From positions 123,666,920 to 123,730,919 of the forward strand of contig OY986438.1 in assembly GCA_963920525.1 (NCBI GenBank): a stretch of 64,000 nucleotides of DNA. The letters run 5' to 3'. Of this stretch, positions 24,131 through 34,270 are shown piece by piece. This DNA comes from Dichetophora obliterata. Taxonomy: Eukaryota > Arthropoda > Insecta > Diptera > Sciomyzidae. Numbering within the stretch: position 1 is the stretch's first letter; each line of letters opens with the position of its first letter. Below the pieces are notes generated by a model. It was given only the letters and a program-made list of their open reading frames with translations, ran no database searches and was not told the DNA's origin. The position numbers were made by a program, and so were the translations under genes.

Positions 24131-24387
24131 AAGGGCTTATTGCAATAACGTGATCAGCCACATGATCTAATAAATTTATTTTGTAGGCTAAATACGTTAC
24201 TCAATGGATTTTCAACAAACACTGAAGAGATATTAGCTATTTATTATTAATTTTATATAACCTATTTGTAAAAGTATCATTGTCTAATTCCATTTTTTCA
24301 TACAAAAATAAAGTTTTTGAAAACTTTAGAGTCAATTATTTCAAAATATTTTTTATGAGGCTTATCATGTTTTTGCAATAAGCCCTT
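24131..24387. mobile_element. MITE, 257 bp, AAGGGCTTATTGCAA ends
   Basis: AAGGGCTTATTGCAATAACG at 24131 is inverted at the right end (AAGGGCTTATTGCAAAAACA on the opposite strand), with about 22 of 25 bases matching. The interior is AT-rich without coding. No target duplication is clear. Confidence 0.6.
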
Positions 24388-24512
24388 CTCATATATTTTC
24401 CATTATTTAAAATGTTTTAAATCTATTGAATATATAACAATAAGCAAATTTGATAGATTTATAAACCTTATCTGGACTGAACCTATTGAGGGTCAATACA
24501 AAAAGAAAGCAC

Positions 24513-26057
24513 CAGGGCCGTAGCCAGGAGTTACCCAGGGGGTCGGGGGAAGTTTGGATGAACATATTTTTTATTCAAATGGAATACAAAAACTTTTCCA
24601 AAACCTCAAAAATTCATGTCTTCCTTAAATATATTGGCTGGTAAAATAGTTGTAAAAATATAAACTTTCAGATATTAAAGGCCGAAAAAGACTTTTCCAA
24701 TCTGCATCAAAAAATTTTAAAGTTTTGAATTTTATCATTAAAGATAATGTTGTTTCTCGTGACTTTTTTGAATTTTTTTAAATTAATTTTTACTAAAATT
24801 GAAATAACTTCATTATTTCAAATGCGAGCCTCACTTTCAAGATAACGTTGGAAAGGTTTAGAGAGCTTGCATTCATAGCCAGAATTTTTAAAATTTGTGC
24901 ATATTAAAGCTAAAATATTATCTATAAAATAAACACCTTCTGATAAAATTTTGTAAGAAATTTAAAAAAAAGTAAAAATTAAGTTATATCAATTTTGTTT
25001 GATTTTGTATGAAAATATAATAAAATATATCAATAAGTTAGTCTTTTTTTTTGCAAATTCTACTTACTCGTCCTGTTCCGTTACTGTGCGATCACTGTGT
25101 ATGCTGAGGGATGCACATCCGTTCAAACGGATCTAGCTCATTGAATTACGGAGGTATGTTTTAAGAAATTTTAGGGATGAAAACGATATCTCATCTATCT
25201 CAAATTAATAAAATTGTAGAGACAGAAAATCTTTTACATAAACTTCATAAATTTTAAAAATTAAAGATTCACAAAATTACTTAAACATTTGACTTAAAAC
25301 TTTTTCTAGGGTCAGAATTCTGAAAAATGTAAGTAAATTTCTTATAATTCATGAGTAACTTCAAACATTCCTCAAAAATTAAACCAGATTAAGACTCATT
25401 TCTTTAATTCGAAAGTTAATTGTTTTTAACTCTAGACTACAAAAGAGTCAATGAAAGGGGCAGAAATATTAATTTATATAAACTTTTTTGTGCCGTAGAT
25501 TACGAGGAGGCTGTGATGCAATACCGCCATACACAGAGCTAAAGAGAACGCAGAATTTAAAATTAGCTCTATTTGCATATTTGGAGTAAACCAACCAACT
25601 CCAGCGACAAAACCATGGATGCTGCAATTTTAATTTTTGAGAACAGTTCGAGGAAAAATTGAAATCAGTTGTTGGCTGAAGTATATTTTAAAATTTTTCT
25701 AGGCGGTTCGAATTAGAAAGGTTTTTTTTCAGTATACATGTACAAATATGTCCTTCTTGTCAATCTACTACTGCCGATGTCAAGGGTAGTGAAAACAATA
25801 GTGATGATAATTTTGAATGTATCACGTTGGATCCGATAAATCACAATGTATTTGTTTTCACTATTGTAGTTTACACGATTCCACTCATAACAAAGACTTT
25901 TACACGTAAACGGAACTTCAGTATATGATTTTTTAAGTTTTTTAGAACATATTAAAGTAATTCAATGCAATAATAATTTAATTGCATTAATTTTATTAAA
26001 ATTTTGACCCTCTGGCGGGAGTTTGAACCACTTGGCTAACCTTTGGCTACGGCCCTG
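24513..26057. mobile_element. hAT-like non-autonomous element with CAGGGCCGTAGCCA ends
   Basis: CAGGGCCGTAGCCA at 24513-24526 is exactly inverted at 26044-26057. The terminus resembles those of the elements at 10997 and 99, so all three may belong to related hAT families. The eight bases on each side (GAAAGCAC, ACATGAAC) do not match, so a target duplication is not supported. No transposase was found. The right end lies only about 12 bp from the next element at 26070. Confidence 0.55.
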
Positions 26058-26069
26058 ACATGAACGTTA

Positions 26070-27792
26070 GGGCGGGTCAAATTGTTCGGATGAGAAAAAA
26101 AAAGAATGCGTATAGCAGAAATGTAGTTTGTGATGGATTCTGAGAACGTTTCTCAAAGAAACCATAGGCCTAAAATCAATCCAAATATCGCGCATAGCGA
26201 GGTCAAAATTTGTATATGGATTTTAAAAAAAAAGGATAGCTTTACATAAAAATACTGTTGAATAGTCCAAAAATGGCAGCAATGATTTTGGGCTTATTGA
26301 AAAGGAATTTAAGCCAGCTCTCCGAATCTGATTTAATTTTAAAAATATTTTCGTTTTTAAAGCAAATTTTGCCTACCTGATATTTAAAAATTTGCCAAAA
26401 AATATAAAAATCACCGTAAAACGATTTGATAATTTTTAATTTTATATTTGAGTTTTACATTATTATTTTACTACATTCTTTACATTTTAGTGCTTAAAAA
26501 GTAAACAATCTTTGAAGTTGAAACCAGTGTATAGCAAAACTAACCTCATTTTTACTAAATTACTCTTAAATAAAAATTCATAGTAAATATTAAGCGATTG
26601 TTTTTTAAGTCTGTAGTTGATCGATCGTATTCTTAAAACAACGTGTCGTCAGAATTCTCCGCGTGAGTTTAAGTTTTTTAAGTGAATAATTATGTAATCC
26701 TCTGCAAAGCCCATTGATTCTTCTATTTCGGAAATGGACGCTTCATTTAAAATCTCAGAGTCAAGTTATTTGCCGTATCAATGATTTTGGTTCTCCAAGC
26801 GAATTAAGTGAGCTTAATTTGCCAAGTAGTCGAGACATTTTAAGGCACTATTTCTGTTTTAAGTGAAAACTCTAGCAAAATATATTATGAAAGTTTATGT
26901 ACCAATGTACTTTAATGTAAGGTATTATAGTTCTGTTGCCTACGGCAGTGCACTGTTAGCAAAATTTATACGGTCAACGCAATATTTGCCAACAAATCTG
27001 AGAAATATTGTTAACGCTGTAATTCAAAATAATGCCTATTTCGGTCATCCAGAGAATGTTTTATTGACAATGCTCTTTGATGATAGAAAACCGGTTCTCG
27101 AAAGAGCATTCAAGAAGATTTTGTATTATCGAGATAAACTATATGATCCAACAGTATAAAGAACTTATAAAAAGCATAGCATTAATTTTGAATGCTTCGA
27201 CTATGTGGATTTGGTAAACCTAGATGATGACAGCATTTCATCCGAGCCTCCATTCACCGCAAACATCCATACGAGCACATGCTAAGTTATCTATAGTTTG
27301 ATGATGCGCCGCTGCCAGACCCACAAACTCCATCGCATATTCAAGGAACTGAGCGATTTTTTCAGTCACTTGCAAGTGTTTCGCGACACGTAATTGAAAA
27401 AAATTGAGACAATGTTTTGGCAGAAGCTACAAAAAGTCGAACTAAAATACCCCGCATTGAGAGCAAACAAGACTTAAAAGTCTAAAATTGTATTTTTTAC
27501 ACTGATTGAATAAAAGAATATTTTTAAAATCAAATCAGAATCGGAGAGCTGGCCAAAATTCCTTTTCAACAAGCCCAAAATCAATGATATACGCTGCCAT
27601 TTTTGGACTCTTCCACAGTATTTTTATATAAAACTATAGTTTTTTTTTTAAATATATATACAATATTTACACTCAATATGCGCGATATTGCGATTGATTT
27701 TAGACCTATGGTTTCTTGGGGAAATTTTCTCCGAATTAATAATAGATTACGTTTCTGCTATACGCTTGGTCGACAACAAATCTGACCCGCCC
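26070..27792. mobile_element. long-TIR DNA transposon, GGGCGGGTC family, copy A (with internal gene)
   Basis: The ends read TTA-GGGCGGGTC and GACCCGCCC-TAA, so the only direct duplication compatible with both sides is TA (26068-26069 and 27793-27794). Inverted arms of about 270 bp follow: 26210-26340 (TAAAAATACTGTTG, AATGATTTTGGGCTTATTGA, AGCTCTCCGAATCTGA) is inverted at 27520-27635. Between the arms is a degenerate gene (26720-27485). The organisation of long inverted repeats around one gene suggests that the gene is or was the transposase. The family also includes the arm-only copy at 34408-35408. Confidence 0.65.
26720..27485 (+). pseudogene. degenerate gene inside the GGGCGGGTC element, uncharacterised arthropod family
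   Basis: Pieces in shifted frames read MDASFKISESSYLPYQ, then DFGSPSELSELNLPSSRDIL, then a 26863-27159 frame with KVYVPMYFNVRYYSSVAYGS, RSTQYLPTNLRNIVNAVIQN and HPENVLLTMLFDDRK. These are followed by INFECFDYVDL, EPPFTANI, a SHIQGTERFFQSLASVS segment and IPRIESKQDLK. The order suggests one protein with the middle deleted between RDIL and the KVYVPMYF part. From memory, VIQ-NA-F-HPEN-LL-ML-D and a late H-Q--ER motif characterise a multicopy protein annotated as uncharacterised in many arthropods. I know of no assigned function. Its position inside long inverted repeats makes a transposase role plausible. Confidence 0.55.
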
Positions 27793-27937
27793 TAATGTAC
27801 ATACATATACATATTAAGTACTATATCATAATAGTATTAGAAAACTTATTTTCTAAATGATAAATCTAAAGTATAATACCTTTTCAGTCTAGTAATTTCT
27901 TCACTATCATCTAATAGAGTAATGGCTTTAGCTGGAA

Positions 27938-28938
27938 GCAACGAGTATATATCTATAAGAGTTTTAACTTGTCGCTCGTTATTTTTTTCTCGCTAATATT
28001 AGCCATCCATCCACAAAACAGGATATTTTGATGGGATATTTATTTTATACCCCTTCAAAAGTGCGAGTTCGCTTACATTTTGTTTTATATATTTTGATAA
28101 TTTTGTCTATGTGCACAAGGGAGCAAAAAGGTCGGTATTTTTTAATGTGCTTGCCTGTTTCTTCTTATTTGAATATCTGAAGGTATATTGCAAATTTTAT
28201 GAATGAAAATAAAATTTTACAGCCTCTTATTTGCATGTGCATGGTTGCCGAATTTATTTTGTTTCCAGCTGGACATTTTTGCTGTGATTTTGTTGTAGCC
28301 ATATTTTGGTTGCTGCTGCAGAGAAGGATTCTTAGGTATTTCATTAGCTGAATAGAAAGACAGAATTCTGAATCGGCTAATAAAATAAATAACTATATAA
28401 TAAAAAAAATGTAGCAACAAAATAGAATTTGTTTAGCAGTATTTTATAAATTTAAAGTAATTATTTAATTATTATCCAATAATTATTTCATTAGCCGAAT
28501 CAGAATTCTGTCTTTCTATTCAGCTAATGAAATATTTAAAAATCCTTCTCTGCAGCAGCAACCAAAATATAGCTACAACAAAATCACAGCAAAAATGTCC
28601 AGCTGGAAACAAAATAAATTCGGCAACCATGCACATGCAAATGAGAGGCTGTAAAATTTCATTTTCATTCATTAAATTGCTATATATCTTCAGATATTCA
28701 AATAAGAAGAAACAGGCAAGCACATTAAAAAAAATACCGATCTTTTTGCTCCCTTGTGCACGCAGCCAAAATTATTAAAATATATAAAACATAATGTAAA
28801 CAAACTCGCACTATTGAAGGCGTATAAAATAAATATCCCATCAAAATGTCCTGTTCTGTCGATGGATGGCTAATATTAGCGAGCAAAAATTAACGAGCGA
28901 CGAGTGAAAACTCTTATAGATATATACTCGTTGTTTGC
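27938..28938. mobile_element. 1-kb palindromic (foldback-like) element, arms about 440 bp
   Basis: The left arm 27938-28378 and right arm 28491-28938 are near reverse complements. Examples are ACGAGTATATATCTATAAGA, GGGATATTTATTTTATAC, GTGCACAAGGGAGCAAAAAG and TTCAGCTAATGAAATA-type segments found in both. A loop of about 110 bp lies at 28379-28490. The open frames on both strands within the arms mirror each other and are not genes. There are no clear short target duplications. Transcripts through this region would form a very long hairpin. Confidence 0.75.
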
Positions 28939-28939
28939 T

Positions 28940-29800
28940 AATAATATTATTTCAAAAATTTTTGCAAAGCTAAGATTTCTTTCATTTATTTCAAAATAAA
29001 TAATCTATTCTCAAGATTATTTTACTGAAAAAACATTCTTAAAAATATCTTGAAACGCGTTTTCTGAAAAATCTTATTTTTCAAACTGCTCTCCACGATA
29101 TCGCAAGACCTACTAAATGGATTGACTTGGATTATTTTTTATGTTAAAAAATACATTTTTTGGTATTAAAAAAAATGGTATTAAAAATTCACATGTAAAT
29201 AATTTTTATAATTTTCAACTATTTGCTGATATTATAAGTTTAAGCTACAATAAATATGATATTATTTATAAAATTTATTTTTTTTAAATGAGATGACATC
29301 AACGTGCTGTTGGATGGGGACCGTTTTGGTATTTTTTTCCAACGTGACGTTTGATGGCCAATTGTCATTTCACCTTGAAGTTTAAGCACAAAAAACAAAA
29401 TATTTTCCAATACTTAAAGAATCAATAAATAACTGCCAAAAAACTCTAGTTGTTCATATACTTTCTTTTATGATTTCTAAAAAAATAATAATCTAGAAAA
29501 TTACCGTATTTTTGGATCTCTAGATGAGAACCCGCTTTTAACAATGTAAAGCAAATATATTTCAATAACTTTTTTTTGGTATTATTAAAATATGTAATGA
29601 AATTTGTTAAATTACCAAAAAAAAAAATAGAGTGTTAAAAGTGAAGAGTGAAGTAAAAAAAAAAAATATAATGGTTGTTATGTTATGTTAATGTTTTGTA
29701 AAAAAATTTTATATAAAAAAAAAGTTTTGTAATACGTAATATGATTTTTTAATCTTCAATTTAACAAAATGTTTTTGCTATACAATATTTAATATATATA
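28940..29800. other. AT-rich DNA, nothing recognised
   Basis: Composition is extremely AT-rich with several A or T runs. No open frame with features, no RNA gene and no clear repeat boundary is seen. Confidence 0.4.
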
Positions 29801-29802
29801 AA

Positions 29803-30135
29803 CACATTCAAAAAAATTTTTGTGTAAATAACTGCTTCCATTATACAAATTTTATTCTACGGTGCTACGAAAAGGATTCGAAGAATTTACGTTGTTGTAT
29901 ACATATTACGAATATTGTACGAATTCATTTGTTACATTTACGAATAATCCTTATAACTTATTATAAAAATTCAAAAAAATACCTGAGGTGGGGCTTGAAC
30001 CTCGATTCTTTAGCTTACTGGTCATGCACTCTACCAGTAGGCTACAACCACTTTGCAACAATACAGTTCCTTATGTTTGGTAGTTGTTCTACAAATCAGG
30101 CTGAACGATTTCGGATTTAATTTTTTTAAACTCAA
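29803..30135. mobile_element. inverted-repeat element with tRNA-like core, copy 2 (partial)
   Basis: Colinear with the 8085-8786 element: terminus ACATTCAAAAAAATTTTTGTG, AATTTTATTC-ACG, ATATTACGAATATT, then the tRNA-like stretch and CAGTTCCTTATGTT, GGCTGAACGATTTCGG. The right half rich in ACGAAT repeats is missing, so this copy is truncated. 30136-31037 to its right shows nothing recognisable. Confidence 0.5.
29990..30053 (-). other. tRNA-like segment, copy 2
   Basis: On the minus strand TAGCCTACTGGTAGAGTGCA gives a box A match and GGTTCAAGCC a box B match, about 40 bases apart, with CACCTCAGG following. It is homologous to 8236-8300, diverged in the anticodon region. Not a functional tRNA by eye. 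Confidence 0.5.
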
Positions 30136-31037
30136 CCATCGATAACTTTAAATATCGCGCTAAATCATCGTTTCATCGAAATTGAAAATTTGTTCTACAT
30201 CCCACAACCTGGTAAAATATTGCAGCTGAAATCTTAACAGTAAATTAGTGAATTATTTTAGCAAATGAAAAATTTTGTTTTTAATTTAAAAGCTAAAGCA
30301 TAATTAAGTAGAAAAAAAATCTTTTCTCTAAATTTTTTTTTTGGGCACATACGATAATTTCGCGCAAAGGAGTCGATATATTCTGTAACATTTTTGTAAT
30401 AAAACACAATTTCAGACTTTTTAACTTTATTCTTGAAAAGATAAATGATAAAAATTTGTTTTATATTTATTTAAACATTTTATTTATTTGTTGTACCAAA
30501 ACTATGTGTTTTAAAAAATATGGCAAAATTTAAGTGCGAAAGTGCTAAAAAATTATAGTTATTATTCATTTTATATTTTAATTTTCAAGTCGACAAAACT
30601 AAACCAACCAGTTTTGAGCCTTAACAACATTTTTTCCAATTTAAAACCACTTTATCCTTTCCTAATTGGCAAACAATTATGAAATCGGGATTTTTTATTC
30701 ATTTTGTAGTTTTTTTGTAATTTTTAGGAGTTTGTTTAAATTTTTATGAAGAAAGTTTGAAATTAAATTTTGATTTTTTCTGACCACGAAAACGTTTAGT
30801 ATTGTAACAAACAATTGTAATTTTTTAGCACTTAAAATACGTTAAATGCTCTTTTTTTGAATAAAGAAAACGGCAATTTTAATACCAGAAACCGGACAAA
30901 ATAGTGAAATATTTTTGATAGGTATTTTTTGTACGTGTCCATTAATGAATGAAAAAACCTAAGAAAGAGCCTGAAATGGTATCTTGTTAAGTAAATGAAT
31001 AAAGTTAATTAGCTTGAATGATCTAATGAATTATAAC

Positions 31038-31336
31038 ATGAATTAAAATTGTCAGCTTTAGATCAAGTAAGTTTTTAAGAAGGCAACAACAACAACAACA
31101 ACAACAACAACTCTGTGCAGAGTCAATCACTTAGCTGACTAGACAGTCTGTTTCGGAAATCAGTGAGTTGAGCACAGCTGATCACAGCTTAATCACTCAA
31201 GACTACTGAAGAGGAAAATGTAGCGATTTCCGAAACAGACTGTCTAGTCAGCTAAGTGATTGACTCTGTACAGAGTTGTTGTTGTTGTTGCCTTCTTAAA
31301 AACTTACTCGATCTAAAGCTCGCAATTTTAATTCAT
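31038..31336. mobile_element. 300-bp palindromic element with (CAA)n/(TTG)n in its arms
   Basis: The left arm ATGAATTAAAATTG, TTTAGATCAAGTAAGTTTTT, GGCAACAACAAC and TGACTAGACAGTCTGTTTCG is inverted on the right (31205-31336). The centre is near 31187. (CAA)n at 31088-31118 faces (GTTG)n on the right. Relatives occur as single arms at 10750-10830 and, for the ACTAGACAG part, near 43160. Confidence 0.7.
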
Positions 31337-31342
31337 GTAAAT

Positions 31343-32370
31343 GAATAAATTTAGACGAATATAAGCAAAAGTGCTTTAAAATAATATCTTACAATAACGT
31401 TTTTCGCTGATTCTCTACTTGGTGTCAACTGCTCCATGATCTAGGAAATTATAGAGCAAAAAATATGGACTCTTATTTTTTTCTTAACCCATTTTCTACC
31501 GCGCTGCAAAAATTGTTGAATTTTTTGATATAAAGTGTTTTTGTAGAGTAATTAGGGTCCCCTGATTTCAAATCCGTCATAAAAATTTAAAACCACATCC
31601 GTTTTCTCGTTATGTCAAATAACCAAATGTTCAATTAATCAAACGTTGGCGCCTATACAATACCATAAAATTCCATATAAATACGTAATGTCACATTTTA
31701 TTGGCAAACGACAGCATCTCACCCATTTCTATTGTGTTTTCAACAGATTTTAATCGTTTGTTTTGCAAAATAATTGGTGAGAACTTAGTGCAATATAGAT
31801 AAAGATTTTTTATGAAAAATTACACTGCGTGCCACGATTTCGGTACCTGAAAAACTGATTGCTATTATAGTTTTCTATTAGTTACAGTATGTAGGCAGTG
31901 GATGTCTTTTGATTCTATCACGTCTAGTTTCTGAGGTACACACCAATAATTTTTTTTTAAACGACCCATATTAGTAAACATCGTCGTCATTGAGAAAATA
32001 GACAAGTTTCACATTTGGATCTTTCAGATTAACTATTTCTGAGTGAAATCGTAGTGAGTGAAAAGTAGTCGCATCCTTTGCAAAAATGCACCAAACAAGT
32101 TTTGTTACATGTGTGAACAATATAGTATATTTTTAAGTCCCAAGGAAAAAAGTATCCGAAAAAGTACTTACCTCTAACTGAGCTTAATGAAAAATTTTGT
32201 AAAAGCAGTGGATAAAAGAAGCGAACCATCTTTATATTTAAAGTCTCTTGTTATTTTTTTTTTAATTAAGTGACGCAAAGTTAAAAGAAGCAATTTTAAT
32301 TGGTCCTCAATTAAGCCTATAAATGAAAAAAACAAAAATTTCGATAAAAAAATAAGTGCAAAAGAACTAT
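31343..32370. other. no gene recognised
   Basis: AT-rich sequence. Open frames on the minus strand (32029-32542) are antisense to the decayed gene that follows and have no features of their own. Confidence 0.4.
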
Positions 32371-32373
32371 TAT

Positions 32374-32690
32374 GGACATTGTTAAAAGCTGTGATTAAAG
32401 GTTTTTTACGTAATCTAAGAGCCAAAAACTCTGCATAAAAAATTGCATATAAATATATGGGTTGCCAGATGTCTTTAAAGTTTAATGTTTTTCGTGCACA
32501 TTTATCTCTTTTCCCTTCAAATCTTGAAGTTGTGAGTGACAAACAGAAAGAGCGGTTTCATCCGGATGTAAAAGAGCTTGAATAAAGGGTTCAAGGTCGC
32601 TGTAACGCCGCTATGTAAGGATATTATTGATGGCGATTAATGTGAGAAGAAACTTCCCAACATAAAAGAAAATGTTAAAGATTTTTAATT
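32374..32690 (+). pseudogene. decayed fragment of a second uncharacterised arthropod gene family
   Basis: One frame of the plus strand reads TLLKAVIKGFLRNLRAKNSA, stop, YKYMGCQMSLKFNVFRAHLS, LFPSNLEVVSDKQKERFHPD, VKELE, stop, RVQGRCNAAM, then stops within a GYY-WRLM stretch and KRK. The order MS-K-H-L-S-L--FP-NL--VSDEQ-ERFH-D followed by RYQGRW-type and DYCW-type remnants is familiar from proteins annotated as uncharacterised in many arthropods. This is recalled, not searched. At least four in-frame stops make it dead. Flanks (32690-33828) contain nothing else I can name. Confidence 0.55.
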
Positions 32691-33831
32691 ATTTGTGTAC
32701 AATATAAACTTTTTAACACATATGTCATATTTAAATGTGTGTAAATACATTAACAACAATTTTTGTTGTCAGTCTTACTTGAATTATGTATAATTACATA
32801 AAGCAAAGTATATACTGGACGTTAACGTTTTAATTTTTTGTTAATAATTGTAAGTCACCATTACTAAAATCTAGTACGTGATAGAAAAAAAGTAAGTATG
32901 AGTTCTTATTAAGCGCTATCTATGAAGAAATAAACAGGAAAAATTCAAGTGGGGACTTATTTTTGTTTTAAATTTGTAACGCAGTGGTTTTTTTTTTATT
33001 GTCTTCCTACTTTCTAAGACTACTAAATAAATATAAATTGCATTTGGTTGCTATAAATATTGGTTATTACTACATATTATATAAATAATCTTAAATCGCA
33101 AAAGTGAAATAAAGACTTGTTTTTTATTGAAATAATCTTGTATACTCTCTTGTTAAGCGCCAACTATTGCTATGCCTGTGTCATTCAGGTGTTACCAGAT
33201 CTTGATTTTTTTTTTTAACAAAAGTTAGCTTCGTCTTAGGCTAGAAGACCTCATCATTATTTTTTTCTTTTTTTTAACTATACCTACATGTATATTTAAT
33301 ATTATTTACAAGAAAGGTCTATTGGCAAGGTATTTTCCAACCACATCCTCCAAACCTTTGAAATTACGGGTGGTGATGGTGAATATTATTTTCAAATAGC
33401 CAATGATCAAAGATATGATACTAGTATAAAAGCCTGTCCTACGACAGGTCCTCCGCACACTTCCTTTTTGGAGCCATTTGCCGAAAGCACTTTTTTCTTT
33501 TTTTAAAGCGTAATTTTTTATTCAACTGATTTTTGAAAATACAAATGTACAACTTTAAAGTGCACTTTAAAATAGTAAAAGTCCAGTTTGGTAACAATCA
33601 TATTCGTACACAATTTTACAAACTGGCCTTGCAACCATCACATACGTAGCATTTTTTTGGTAAAATCGACTCAAATCGAATCAAAAGATTTTCATTACAT
33701 TTGTCACAAATTTTTCATAAAAGGATGAAAAAAAGAGGTAGTTAGATAAAAAACGTGCTATTGTTAAAACCCAATCCCAAGACTTAAATATTACGCAAGA
33801 AACGCGGCCCTACACACATAAATATTACTTA

Positions 33832-34004
33832 GACTGTGTGCGAATTGATCTAAATGCGACCTAAATTAAATTGGGTCGATAAGGCAGTTCTTCTTAAATA
33901 ATTTAGGAAATTCTGGAGCTACCTAAATGCTTCCTAAATTAGGAAGCACTGCATTATCGACACTATTTAGTTTAGGTCGCATTTAGATCAATTCGCACAC
34001 AGCC
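33832..34004. mobile_element. MITE, copy 1, with TTA target duplication
   Basis: The ends are G(A/G)CTGTGTGCGAATTGATCT inverted on each other over about 35 bp, and TTA lies directly outside both (33829-33831, 34005-34007). The internal parts (GTCGATAA, AGGAAGCACTGC) are also inverted, so the whole 173 bp folds. TTA duplications point to PIF/Harbinger-type mobilisation. A sister copy lies 60 bp to the right. Confidence 0.75.
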
Positions 34005-34064
34005 TTAACAATAAAAAGGAGTAATTATATCAAAAACGTACTATTGTAAAAACTAAATTACTAA

Positions 34065-34226
34065 GGCTGTGTGCGAATTGATTTAAATGCGGCCTAAACT
34101 AAATAGTGTCGATAAGACAGTGCTTCCTTATTTAGGCAGCTCGAGAATTTCCTAAATTATTTCGGAAGCACTGCCTTATCGATCCAATTTAGTTTAGGTC
34201 GCATTTAGATCAATTCGCACACAGCC
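34065..34226. mobile_element. MITE, copy 2, with TAA target duplication
   Basis: GGCTGTGTGCGAATTGAT ends inverted on each other, TAA on both sides (34062-34064, 34227-34229), 162 bp. It is the same family as copy 1. The spacer before each copy contains AAAAACGT(G/A)CTATTGT, suggesting that the two units may have arisen partly by local duplication as well as by insertion. Confidence 0.75.
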
Positions 34227-34270
34227 TAAAAACCCGATATTGTCACTGATTATTATGAAATTTATTTTCT

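Noticed and set aside
24505..26065. 8-bp target duplication for the element at 24513-26057
   Set aside because: GAAAGCAC and ACATGAAC do not match; kept as hAT-like only on the basis of inverted ends and relatives.
28217..28778. Open frames on both strands around 28.2-28.8 kb
   Set aside because: They are mirror images in the two arms of the 1-kb palindrome and have no conserved domain.
32029..32542. Minus-strand frames of 66 and 122 codons
   Set aside because: They are antisense to a decayed plus-strand gene fragment with recognisable motifs; nothing recognisable on the minus strand.
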